This document shows, piece after piece, positions 16,075 to 22,841 of a DNA stretch of 41,402 nucleotides (positions within the stretch are counted from its first letter, which is position 1; the number at the start of each line of letters is the position of its first letter). Where the stretch lies: positions 1-41,402 of the forward strand of contig JACKBC010000056.1 in the NCBI GenBank assembly GCA_020634755.1. The letters run 5' to 3'. The translations under genes were made by a program, and so were the position numbers. The notes under the pieces are model-generated. The model was not told the origin of the DNA, did no database searches, and was given only the letters and a program-made list of their open reading frames with translations. Origin of the DNA: Caldilineaceae bacterium. GTDB taxonomy: Bacteria > Chloroflexota > Anaerolineae > Caldilineales > Caldilineaceae.

Positions 16075-16940
16075 TGGATTTTCTGGTTGGAGGTCAATGG
16101 ATGATGCAGATCGTTTGCATCGTGCCGGGGCGAAACCATATTCGTTCGCAACGCCACAATAGCCGCCAAAGCCAGCGTGATAGCGGCGGCCAAGGCGCTA
16201 TATCCCACTAGCGGCTCATTGCTAAACTTGATATAAATGCCGACAAATGCCCAAACCAGCACCAGCGTATATGCCGCATCGTGCAGCCGAAGCGCAAAGA
16301 AGAGGCCAATGAATGTGGCGATGACTAATAGAATCGCCGACCACGTTGGGCCATTTAGCGGCGCGCCCCGCCAGCCAAGGTCATAGAGCAGGATGGTGAT
16401 GTTGGCAATCGTGGCCACGGTTATCCAACCCAAGTAAATGCGCAACGGTATGTGGACGCTCCAGAGGCGCACCGCATCCGGTCTGTCTGCTATTTGAAGC
16501 CGAGTGTATTGGATTATAAGTGTTCCCAGCAAAATGAGCATCAATATTAGCGTTAGGGGAAATATCTCATAGTGCCAGGCAAAAATCCAGGCGCTGTTGG
16601 CAATGCAGCCGAGAATAAATGGCCAGCGCAAGGTGCGCAATAACGAATTTGTGCGCTGCGACGGCCGCGCTTGATAAATGGCGTAAGCCAGCAACCCCAG
16701 ATAAATTACGCTCCAAATGGAAAAGACATAGCCAGCGGGTACAAAATAGACGGGAAAGCTGTCTGAAATTGCACCGGTAGTTTGGCCATTGAAGGGCACA
16801 ATATTGGCTAGTGCGTTGATGACAACGGTGCTGATCAAGCTAAAGACCACCGATATTTGCGCCCACATGTCGCGTTTAGGCGTGAGAGAATTGGCCGCCG
16901 CTATAGAAGACCGCGTTGTAGACGTTGAATGCAATGACAT
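16071..16940 (-). CDS. TspO/MBR-related multispanning membrane protein
   Basis: A 289-residue protein with about eight hydrophobic segments (near 27-50, 64-90, 106-125, 127-147, 165-191, 196-218, 222-240, 243-267). VPAGYVFSIWSVIYLGLLAY resembles the P-x-W-V-F-P-x-W-x-x-L-Y segment of TspO, and IYLGWITVATIANITI resembles the later TspO helix. Classical TspO is about 160 residues with five helices; this is the longer 'tryptophan-rich sensory protein' type. TspO was first found beside carotenoid genes in Rhodobacter, and here the gene overlaps crtI by 4 bp. GGGAG lies 5 nt before the ATG. A role in sensing or carrying tetrapyrroles or isoprenoids is inference. Confidence 0.75.
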   Translation of the reverse strand: MSLHSTSTTRSSIAAANSLTPKRDMWAQISVVFSLISTVVINALANIVPFNGQTTGAISDSFPVYFVPAGYVFSIWSVIYLGLLAYAIYQARPSQRTNSLLRTLRWPFILGCIANSAWIFAWHYEIFPLTLILMLILLGTLIIQYTRLQIADRPDAVRLWSVHIPLRIYLGWITVATIANITILLYDLGWRGAPLNGPTWSAILLVIATFIGLFFALRLHDAAYTLVLVWAFVGIYIKFSNEPLVGYSALAAAITLALAAIVALRTNMVSPRHDANDLHHPLTSNQKIQ

Positions 16941-17068
16941 GTTTACTCCCTATACTTTTGCCTTGCGCGTTGTTTTGTACAGTATTTATCCATATTTTAT
17001 CTTGATAATATCTATATTTATGTGAGGTGGATTCATTTTGCTCAAATAAGCTAAATGACAAGCTTACT

Positions 17069-17102
17069 GCTCAATTTGTCAAGTACCCTTGACAAATTGA
17101 GC
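17069..17102. promoter_or_regulatory. perfect 15-bp inverted-repeat operator
   Basis: GCTCAATTTGTCAAG (17069-17083) and CTTGACAAATTGAGC (17088-17102) are exact reverse complements separated by TACC. The right arm contains the -35 hexamer of the promoter at 17089-17117. The small XRE regulator of the operon (17577-17777) is the obvious candidate to bind it, giving autorepression. The site lies in the divergent gap, so it could also affect the TspO/crtI operon. Confidence 0.75.
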
Positions 17103-17117
17103 ATGATGATATATACT
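17089..17117 (+). promoter_or_regulatory. consensus sigma-70 promoter of the membrane protein/XRE operon
   Basis: TTGACA (17089-17094), a 17-bp spacer and TATACT (17112-17117) form a near-consensus promoter. Transcription would start near 17124, giving a leader of about 63 nt with AAGGAG at 17171-17176. The -35 is inside the inverted-repeat operator. Confidence 0.75.
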
Positions 17118-17186
17118 TTTGTGTAAAGCTTGCTTTACTTTTTGTCGTGTGGAATTGACTTGAACTTCAAAAGGAGATTGACTCAA

Positions 17187-17576
17187 ATGGATAAAATGAA
17201 TAAACATGTAAAAGAATATTTGATGGGATTTGGCCTATCCATGGGCTTCTATATAGTCGCTGTAACTGTCTCAATGACGCTACTCAAGCGATATCCAGAT
17301 CTGCCATTTAAAACCCTTGTGGCTGTGCTGCCCGTCATTCCCATCCTCTTTGCGTTGCGCGCGTTTTTGCGCTATCTCAACAACATGGATGAGCTACAGC
17401 AGCGCATCCAAATGAATTCAATTGCGTTTGCGGCCGGCGCCACAGGCATTGGCACGCTTACCTACGGCTTTATGGAAAATGCCGGCTTTCCACAGCTTTC
17501 TTGGCTCTGGGTGCTGCCAATTATGATGGTGATTTGGGGGATAGCTACGGCCGTGGCGAGCCGGAGGTATAGCTAA
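17187..17576 (+). CDS. small membrane protein cotranscribed with an XRE regulator
   Basis: A 129-residue protein with four hydrophobic segments (about 12-33, 42-59, 78-97, 103-123). The middle has FLRYLNNMDELQQRIQM, a polar segment common in small membrane proteins found next to YozG-like regulators. The function is unknown. The ATG at 17187 has AAGGAG 10 nt upstream; an earlier in-frame start at 17130 lacks a ribosome binding site and would lie just downstream of the predicted transcription start. The stop TAA directly abuts the GTG of the regulator. Confidence 0.78.
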   Translation: MDKMNKHVKEYLMGFGLSMGFYIVAVTVSMTLLKRYPDLPFKTLVAVLPVIPILFALRAFLRYLNNMDELQQRIQMNSIAFAAGATGIGTLTYGFMENAGFPQLSWLWVLPIMMVIWGIATAVASRRYS

Positions 17577-17777
17577 GTGAAAAATCGCCTGCACATACTG
17601 CGCGCCGAACAGCGCTGGTCGCAAGCGGAGCTGGCGCAGCGTTTGGATGTTTCGCGGCAAACGATCAATGCCATTGAGACGGGGAAGTATGATCCGAGCC
17701 TCCCGCTGGCCTTTAAAATTGCGCGTTTGTTCAATCAGCAAATAGAGGAAATATTTGATCCGGATGCCGAAGAGTAA
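17577..17777 (+). CDS. XRE-family (Cro/CI-type) transcriptional regulator
   Basis: A 66-residue protein that is essentially one helix-turn-helix domain: WSQAELAQRLDVSRQTINAI (residues 14-33) is the HTH, followed by ETGKYDPSLPLAFKIA and the FNQQIEEIF tail. It matches the very small YozG/YgzD-like XRE regulators. The start is GTG immediately after the upstream TAA, with no gap. It probably binds the inverted repeat at 17069-17102 and controls its own operon; this is inference from position and symmetry. Confidence 0.88.
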   Translation: MKNRLHILRAEQRWSQAELAQRLDVSRQTINAIETGKYDPSLPLAFKIARLFNQQIEEIFDPDAEE

Positions 17778-17786
17778 GAAGCTGTC

Positions 17787-17858
17787 CAGAAATAACTTGT
17801 AGATTTAAACCTGTCAGGTCTCGCAGACCTGACAGGTTTGGTAGCCAACTTATTTCTG
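17787..17858. repeat. nested palindromic element, copy 1
   Basis: The outer arms CAGAAATAACTTG and CAACTTATTTCTG are complementary with one mismatch. The inner arms AAACCTGTCAGGTCT (17807-17821) and AGACCTGACAGGTTT (17825-17839) are perfect over 15 bp with a CGC loop. A second copy is at 22633-22704. It follows the XRE stop and could also end that transcript. Confidence 0.8.
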
Positions 17859-17913
17859 AATGCTTCTAAAAAAAACGGTTCATCCGGCTGGCAGCAGGTG
17901 AAAAATGAGTGGT

Positions 17914-17932
17914 GGCTGAGCTTGGCGAAGCC
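17914..17932. repeat. REP-like element GGCTGAGCTTGGCGAAGCC, copy 2
   Basis: This is the reverse complement of the core at 7625-7645 with one change (G for T in the centre). Confidence 0.55.
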
Positions 17933-17972
17933 AAAGCGGGTCGAGCGCGGAGAGCCGAAAAACGCAGAAGAG

Positions 17973-18021
17973 CAGATGGCGCAGGGTTGAACAATTGCCC
18001 TGGGTAACCCTGCGCCATCTG
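17973..18021 (-). terminator. 16-bp perfect hairpin after pheS
   Basis: CAGATGGCGCAGGGTT (17973-17988) and AACCCTGCGCCATCTG (18006-18021) are exact reverse complements with a 17-nt loop, starting 10 nt past the pheS stop. A T-rich stretch follows only about 10 nt after the stem on the minus strand. A terminator is likely from position; a repeat element is the alternative. Confidence 0.5.
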
Positions 18022-18031
18022 TCAATCCATC

Positions 18032-19066
18032 TTATACGCGTTCGAGGAAGCGCGCATCGTTGCTATAGAAATAGCGAATATCGTCCACCTGACGTTTCAT
18101 CATGGCCTGGCGCTCAATGCCCATACCAAAGGCAAAGCCGCTGAATTCGGCGGGGTCATAACCGCCATTTTTGAGCACGACTGGATGCACCATGCCGGCG
18201 CCGGAAATCTCCAGCCAGCCCTGATATTTGCAGACGCGGCAGCCTTCGCCATTGCACAGACTGCAACTCACGTCCACCTCCACGCTGGGCTCCGTAAAGG
18301 GGAAATAGGCTTTGCGGAAGCGGATTTTGCGCCCCTCACCATACATTTTGTTGGCATAATTGAGCAGCACACCTTTGAGATCGCTCATGGTGACCTTGCG
18401 GCCCACCACCAGCCCTTCCACCTGATAAAACATCATCTCCGAGCGCGTGGTTACATCTTCATTGCGATAGCACTTTCCAGGCAGCATCACCCGAATCGGC
18501 TCGGGGGCAAACTCGCGCATGGCGCGGATCTGGCCCGGGCTGGTGTGGGTGCGCAAAATGATGCCCTCATCCTTGGTGAAGAAGGTATCCTGCATCTCGC
18601 GCGCTGGGTGGCCAGGTGGGAAGTTGAGCAGCGTAAAGTTGTTATCGTCGCTCTCTACTTCCGGCGCATCGTAAATTTGGAAACCCATGTTGCCAAAGAT
18701 ATCTAGAATATCGCGCATGGCCTGGGTAGTGGGGTGCAGCTTGCCCAGCGATTGAGGGCGACCCGGCAGCGTTACGTCGATGCCTTCGGCGCTCAATGCG
18801 CTCTCCATTTCAGACTGCGCCACCGCGTTTTGGTGCTTTTGCAGCGCCTCTTCTAGCGTCGTCTTGATAATATTGGCCTGTCTGCCCACCACGGGACGCT
18901 CCTCAGCAGAAAGCTGCCCCATGCCGCGCAAAATGGTTGTGAGCCGGCCTTTGCGCCCCAAAAATTCACCGTGCCAAGCTTCTGTCTTTTCGGTTGTTTC
19001 GGCCCGTTGCAAAACGTCGAGCGCTTCTGTTTCCAGCGCCGCTAATTGTTCCAAAATCGTGCTCAT
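18032..19066 (-). CDS. pheS: phenylalanyl-tRNA synthetase alpha subunit
   Basis: A 344-residue class II aminoacyl-tRNA synthetase subunit. The N-terminal coiled coil spans residues 1 to about 95. RTHTSPGQIRAM (motif 2 region), PGKCYRNEDVTTRSEMMFYQ, EPSVEVDV and the FGMGIERQAMMK motif 3 near the C-terminus identify PheS. With PheT it charges tRNA-Phe. pheT, normally directly downstream, is absent: an XRE operon lies there instead, so PheT must be encoded elsewhere. A CxxC-x-GEGCRVCKYQGW zinc-like insert, common in bacterial PheS, is present. The ATG at 19066 has GGAAA upstream and is preferred to the TTG two codons earlier. Confidence 0.95.
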   Translation of the reverse strand: MSTILEQLAALETEALDVLQRAETTEKTEAWHGEFLGRKGRLTTILRGMGQLSAEERPVVGRQANIIKTTLEEALQKHQNAVAQSEMESALSAEGIDVTLPGRPQSLGKLHPTTQAMRDILDIFGNMGFQIYDAPEVESDDNNFTLLNFPPGHPAREMQDTFFTKDEGIILRTHTSPGQIRAMREFAPEPIRVMLPGKCYRNEDVTTRSEMMFYQVEGLVVGRKVTMSDLKGVLLNYANKMYGEGRKIRFRKAYFPFTEPSVEVDVSCSLCNGEGCRVCKYQGWLEISGAGMVHPVVLKNGGYDPAEFSGFAFGMGIERQAMMKRQVDDIRYFYSNDARFLERV

Positions 19067-19128
19067 GTGCAATTTCCGTTCTTCAAATTGAATGCTCTAA
19101 TCGCCACAAAAATACAGAAATCCCGCAA

Positions 19129-19150
19129 ATGGACAATACCTTTTGTCCAT
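19129..19150. promoter_or_regulatory. ATGGACAA inverted repeat in the pheS leader
   Basis: ATGGACAA (19129-19136) and TTGTCCAT (19143-19150) are exact reverse complements 6 nt apart, about 63 nt upstream of pheS. It could be an operator or a leader hairpin. Confidence 0.35.
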
Positions 19151-19187
19151 TATGTACTTTTTGGGGCGACTATACTGCGGTTGTGGT

Positions 19188-19239
19188 GAAAACCGTTGTT
19201 GCCCAAAGCGCTATCAGGAGAAAGCAACCTGCGGTTTTC
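19188..19239. repeat. two-part stem in the mtaB-pheS gap
   Basis: GAAAACCG-TT-GTTGC on one side answers GCAAC-CTG-CGGTTTTC on the other, with a 21-nt loop. It lies about 35 nt after the mtaB stop and about 120 nt before pheS. It could end mtaB transcription or be part of a pheS leader; there is no T-tract on the minus strand. I see no T-box or Phe leader peptide. Confidence 0.45.
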
Positions 19240-19273
19240 ATGCAGCGCAATGTATAAAATGGCTGCCAAGCTC

Positions 19274-20698
19274 TCAACACAGCGTTCCAAACAGCGTGTC
19301 ACCGTTCAACTCCTCCAACCGGGTGGAGATAATCTGATTATGCAAATCCAAGTGGGCCGGGGCAATCGCCATCACGCGTAGATAGTTGTCGGTGAGCCCG
19401 CTCCACAGCCGCCCCGACTGATCGGTCAGCGGCTGGCCAACGCCTTCCCAAAGCACCGGCCGCACCGCGCCCACAAAGCGCGCCCGTTCTGCGCTGCCGA
19501 TTCGTTCCAAAAGCGCGTGCATGCGTCGAGAGCGTTCTTTCTTCTCCACTTTACGCACTTGTTGACCAAAGCGAGCTGCTGCCGTGCCCTGGCGGGCGCT
19601 AAAGGGAAAAATGTGGGCGTGGGCAAAGCGCATCTCTTCCACAAAGGCCATGCTCTCGCTAAAATCATCCTCGGTTTCGCCTGGGAACCCCACGATCAGG
19701 TCGGTCGTGACCACCAGTTCCGGAATGGCGGCGCGGGCGTCGGCCACGAGTTGGCCAAAGCTCTCCTTGGTACAGCGCCGCGCCATGCGTCGCAGTTGCT
19801 TATCCGTTCCGGCTTGTAAGGGCAGATGCAAATGGGGGCAAAGGCGCTGCGGCCACTGCGACCACAAATCAAAGAAGCCATCGGCCAATTCCCACGGCTC
19901 CAGGCTGCTCAAGCGCAAGCGTGCAATATCTGTATCGGTTAGAATGGCCCTGGTCAGCTCTTTGAGATCCGAGCGTTCGGCATCCGCCAAGTCGCGTCCA
20001 TAGCTGCCCAAATGGACGCCGGTGAGCACGGCCTCTTGGCCGCCCTCTGCCACCAAGTGCTGGACCTCTTCCACAATAGACGCAATGGGACGGCTGCGGC
20101 TTTCACCGCGCGCCACGGTCACAATGCAAAATGTGCAGCGGTTATTGCAGCCATCCTGCACTTTGATAAACGCGCGCGTGCGCGCCCGGCGCTCGATCAC
20201 ATTATCTTTTTCGAAGGCTTTTTCGAAGGCTTTATCAAAGGCTTTATCCGCATCTTGCGGCAAATCTGGCTTGGGGTCCTGATTTGCTGCAGTTTGTGCA
20301 AAGTGAAACGGATTGCCATCGGGCCGCATGCGCATGAGCGTATCCGGCGTATCCAACTCGGCGCTCCACGGCTCCAGCAACGTGTGCAGCAAATCTTTCT
20401 CGGCATTATCCACCACCAGAGAAACCCCCGGCAGTTCCGCTGCCTGATTGGGGCGCAGCGTGGCCCAGCAGCCGGTAGCGGCAATGCGCGCCGTCGGGTT
20501 GGCCGCGTGAAGCTGGCGCAGACGTTGGCGACTCTTGCGACCGGCCTCCGTCGTCACCGCACAGGTATTGAAGACAATCACCTGCGCTTCTTCGGGGGAA
20601 CGCACGGTCAGATGACCGGCCATCTGTAGACGCCCCGCCAACGTATCAATTTCACTATAGTTGAGTCGACACCCAATCTGGTCTAAATAGATGCGCAT
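19274..20698 (-). CDS. mtaB: tRNA t6A37 methylthiotransferase MtaB
   Basis: A 474-residue MiaB-family radical SAM enzyme. From the ATG at 20698 the N-terminal cluster cysteines are C10, C46 and C77, and the radical SAM motif is CNNRCTFC (C184, C188, C191). DGCNNRCTFC and VTVARGESRSR assign it to MtaB, which makes ms2t6A37 in tRNAs reading ANN codons, rather than to MiaB or RimO. A linker at about 150-165 is expanded by an in-frame 12-bp repeat (KAFDKAFEKAFEK). Another ATG two codons upstream (20704) is possible, but the -10 position favours 20698 as a leaderless start. It is divergent from nnrD. Confidence 0.93.
   Translation of the reverse strand: MRIYLDQIGCRLNYSEIDTLAGRLQMAGHLTVRSPEEAQVIVFNTCAVTTEAGRKSRQRLRQLHAANPTARIAATGCWATLRPNQAAELPGVSLVVDNAEKDLLHTLLEPWSAELDTPDTLMRMRPDGNPFHFAQTAANQDPKPDLPQDADKAFDKAFEKAFEKDNVIERRARTRAFIKVQDGCNNRCTFCIVTVARGESRSRPIASIVEEVQHLVAEGGQEAVLTGVHLGSYGRDLADAERSDLKELTRAILTDTDIARLRLSSLEPWELADGFFDLWSQWPQRLCPHLHLPLQAGTDKQLRRMARRCTKESFGQLVADARAAIPELVVTTDLIVGFPGETEDDFSESMAFVEEMRFAHAHIFPFSARQGTAAARFGQQVRKVEKKERSRRMHALLERIGSAERARFVGAVRPVLWEGVGQPLTDQSGRLWSGLTDNYLRVMAIAPAHLDLHNQIISTRLEELNGDTLFGTLC
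20207..20242. repeat. 12-bp tandem repeat inside mtaB
   Basis: Three units, two TTTTTCGAAGGC and one TTTATCAAAGGC, encode the charged linker KAFDKAFEKAFEK. Changes in copy number would keep the frame. Confidence 0.75.
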
Positions 20699-20705
20699 GC
20701 ACATT

Positions 20706-20714
20706 AGTATAGCA
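20706..20714 (-). promoter_or_regulatory. extended -10 promoter of mtaB
   Basis: TGCTATACT on the minus strand ends 7 nt before the ATG at 20698, so the transcript probably begins at or beside the start codon. No Shine-Dalgarno is seen. Confidence 0.5.
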
Positions 20715-20821
20715 TAAAGCAGCCCAAATTATGTTTTCTTGGCTGTGTAACAGATGGTTTGGCGTACTTTCCCCATATTCGCCCCCAGCATATCTAAAAA
20801 ATGAGAATCGCTTCGTCTTTG

Positions 20822-20830
20822 TGCTATACT
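20822..20830 (+). promoter_or_regulatory. extended -10 promoter of nnrD
   Basis: TGCTATACT, identical to the divergent mtaB -10, ends 9 nt before the nnrD ATG. The predicted transcription start is 2-3 nt from the start codon. No Shine-Dalgarno is seen. Confidence 0.5.
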
Positions 20831-20839
20831 GGATGCAAT

Positions 20840-22420
20840 ATGCAGATTTTTGAAGCTTCCAAGTTGGTCACAGTGGCCGAAATGCAGCAAATCGAGCGGC
20901 GCGCCGCCACCGCTGGTCATTCCTACGCGTCTATGATGGAGATGGCCGGTCGCGCCGTGGCGCAGCGCATTCTTGCCGCGCGGTCGGCCATGGCGAAACA
21001 TGGACCGGTGTTGGTGCTGGTGGGACCAGGCAACAATGGTGGCGATGGCTTGGTTTGCGCCCGGCATCTGCATGAAAATGGGGTGCAGACGCGCGTCTAT
21101 CTATGGCGGCGCGCCACCGACCCGGAGCACGATGATGAAAATCATTTTGCGCGCCTGGTAGATTTGGGCATTCCTACGGCGCACACCGATGATGACCCTG
21201 CCTTTGCGCAACTGCAAAGTTGGCTGCGGGAAGCATCTATGGTGGTGGATGCGCTGTTGGGAACCGGCGCTAATCGTCCCATTGCCGAGCAGCTTGCCGA
21301 GCTGTTGCACCATGTACGCACGGCGCAAACAGAATATGAGCTACCATGCGTGGCCGTGGACTGTCCCAGCGGGCTCAATTGTGATACTGGCGCGCTGGAT
21401 CCGCATGCGCTTTTTGCCGAGCAAACCGTCACGTTTGCGTATGGCAAATGGGGCCATTATCAATTTCCCGGCGCTGAGGCCTGCGGCCAAATTACGGTGG
21501 CCGACATTGGCATTCCAACCAGCGTCACCACGGCATCCCAAACCTTTGTGCTGAATGAGCAATGGCTCACGCCCCAATTGCCCCAGCGCTCCAACAATAG
21601 CCACAAAGGGTCATTTGGCAAAGTAATGGCCGTTGTGGGCTGCATGAATTATGCTGGCGCGGCCTATCTATCGTGTGCGGCGGCGGGGCGCGTGGGGGCT
21701 GGCTTAGTCACCGGCGCGATTCCGCAGCCGGTGTGGGCGCCCACGGCCAGCAAGTTGACCGAAGCCACTTGGCTGCCGTTGCCCGCCACGGACACTGGCC
21801 ATTTTGACGCCACGGCGGCTTACCCGGTGGGAGAAGCGCTGGCCGGATACAAAGCGCTTTTGGTGGGCTGCGGCCTGGGGCAGACCGATTCAACCGGCCA
21901 GTTTTTGCATCAACTGTTGGGGCATCTAGGTTTGCCGCCCACGGTGATTGATGCGGACGGATTAAACTGTTTGGCGCAAATTGCCCAGTGGCCCACGCGG
22001 TTGCCCGAGTTTACCGTGTTGACCCCACATATGGCGGAAATGTCGCGCCTGAGCCGATTACCCATTGCAGATGTGACGGCGCAGCGGTGGACGTTGGCGC
22101 AGCAGAAAGCGGCCGAATGGAACGTGGTGCTGCTGATCAAGGGGCCGTACACGGTGATTGCCGCGCCCAGCGGCGAACTGGCTATTTTACCCGTGGCCAC
22201 GTCGGCGCTGGCCACGGCAGGCACAGGCGATGTGTTGGCCGGTTCCATTGCCGGGCTGTTGGCGCAAGAGTTAGCGCCTTTTGCCGCGGCCTGTCTGGGC
22301 TCCTGGATTCACGGTATGGCCGGCCTGCTCTGCGCCCAAGAGATTGGCGCGATCGGCGTGGTGGCGTCCGACCTGCTGCCGCGGCTGCCGCTTGTCTTGA
22401 GAAAGATGTATGCGCGTTAA
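20840..22420 (+). CDS. nnrD: bifunctional NAD(P)HX epimerase / ADP-dependent NAD(P)HX dehydratase
   Basis: A 526-residue fusion that repairs hydrated NAD(P)H. The N-terminal YjeF_N epimerase domain (about 1-215) has VGPGNNGGDGLVCARHL and DALLGTGANRPI, then AVDCPSGLNCDTG. The C-terminal ribokinase-like dehydratase domain (about 230-520) has GSFGKVMAVVGC, VIDADGLN, TPHMAEMSRL, LLIKGPYTVIA and GTGDVLAGSIAGLLAQ. This two-domain architecture is the usual bacterial form. The ATG at 20840 is chosen from the position of the -10 and because the domain starts there; the frame stays open 13 codons further upstream. Confidence 0.95.
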   Translation: MQIFEASKLVTVAEMQQIERRAATAGHSYASMMEMAGRAVAQRILAARSAMAKHGPVLVLVGPGNNGGDGLVCARHLHENGVQTRVYLWRRATDPEHDDENHFARLVDLGIPTAHTDDDPAFAQLQSWLREASMVVDALLGTGANRPIAEQLAELLHHVRTAQTEYELPCVAVDCPSGLNCDTGALDPHALFAEQTVTFAYGKWGHYQFPGAEACGQITVADIGIPTSVTTASQTFVLNEQWLTPQLPQRSNNSHKGSFGKVMAVVGCMNYAGAAYLSCAAAGRVGAGLVTGAIPQPVWAPTASKLTEATWLPLPATDTGHFDATAAYPVGEALAGYKALLVGCGLGQTDSTGQFLHQLLGHLGLPPTVIDADGLNCLAQIAQWPTRLPEFTVLTPHMAEMSRLSRLPIADVTAQRWTLAQQKAAEWNVVLLIKGPYTVIAAPSGELAILPVATSALATAGTGDVLAGSIAGLLAQELAPFAAACLGSWIHGMAGLLCAQEIGAIGVVASDLLPRLPLVLRKMYAR

Positions 22421-22632
22421 CGGATCATCCAGGGACGCAGGATATGGGTTTGGTTCATGTATTGCGTATTGCGTGAACCGGTATAGCCACTCACTGACAC
22501 ACATCAACAACATTTTGTGGATAAGCCCAGCAAAGATTGTTGATGATGCCGCAGGCCTAATTTGTGGCGCCGCCCCGAGCCCCCAGCGAGGGCGCAAATA
22601 TGTGGTTTCTCGTTACGATACAAGTCACTGTT

Positions 22633-22704
22633 CAGAAATAACTTGTCGATTTAAACCTGTCAGGTCTTCAAGATCTGACAGGTTTGGCCGCCAACTTATT
22701 TCTT
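22633..22704. repeat. nested palindromic element, copy 2
   Basis: The same arrangement as 17787-17858: outer CAGAAATAACTTG/CAACTTATTTCTT, inner AAACCTGTCAGGTCT/AGATCTGACAGGTTT with a TCA loop and one mismatch. The total length of 72 bp equals that of copy 1. Confidence 0.8.
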
Positions 22705-22718
22705 GACGATGACAAGTG

Positions 22719-22748
22719 TCTCAACCAGTATGCGCCATACGCAACATG
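22719..22748. repeat. 'CAACCAGTAYRCG' dispersed repeat, copy 2
   Basis: TCTCAACCAGTATGCGCC and the following 12 bases match 6158-6187 at about 24 of 30 positions. Confidence 0.55.
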
Positions 22749-22841
22749 TAAACCAGGCGAGACTCTCGCTACGATTCAAGTGCCCCAACCGGTACACGCA
22801 ACAACTTTATTCCATGTTTTTAGAAATACCGAGAACCTTAC

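Larger units (their letters stand above)
22421..22841. other. 421-nt repeat-rich gap before plsX
   Basis: There is no credible gene here. It holds ATTGCGTATTGCGTGAACCG (22462-22481), the nested palindrome copy 2 (22633-22704), a CAACCAGTATGCG repeat (22719-22748) and a shorter relative near 22785. The usual plsX neighbour rpmF is absent. Confidence 0.6.

Noticed and set aside
15361..16104. Plus-strand open frame of 247 codons opposite crtI
   Set aside because: It is a shadow of the desaturase, with no domain.
19067..19273. T-box or Phe attenuator leader for pheS
   Set aside because: I found no T-box sequence, no Phe-rich leader peptide and no stem followed by a T-tract on the minus strand.
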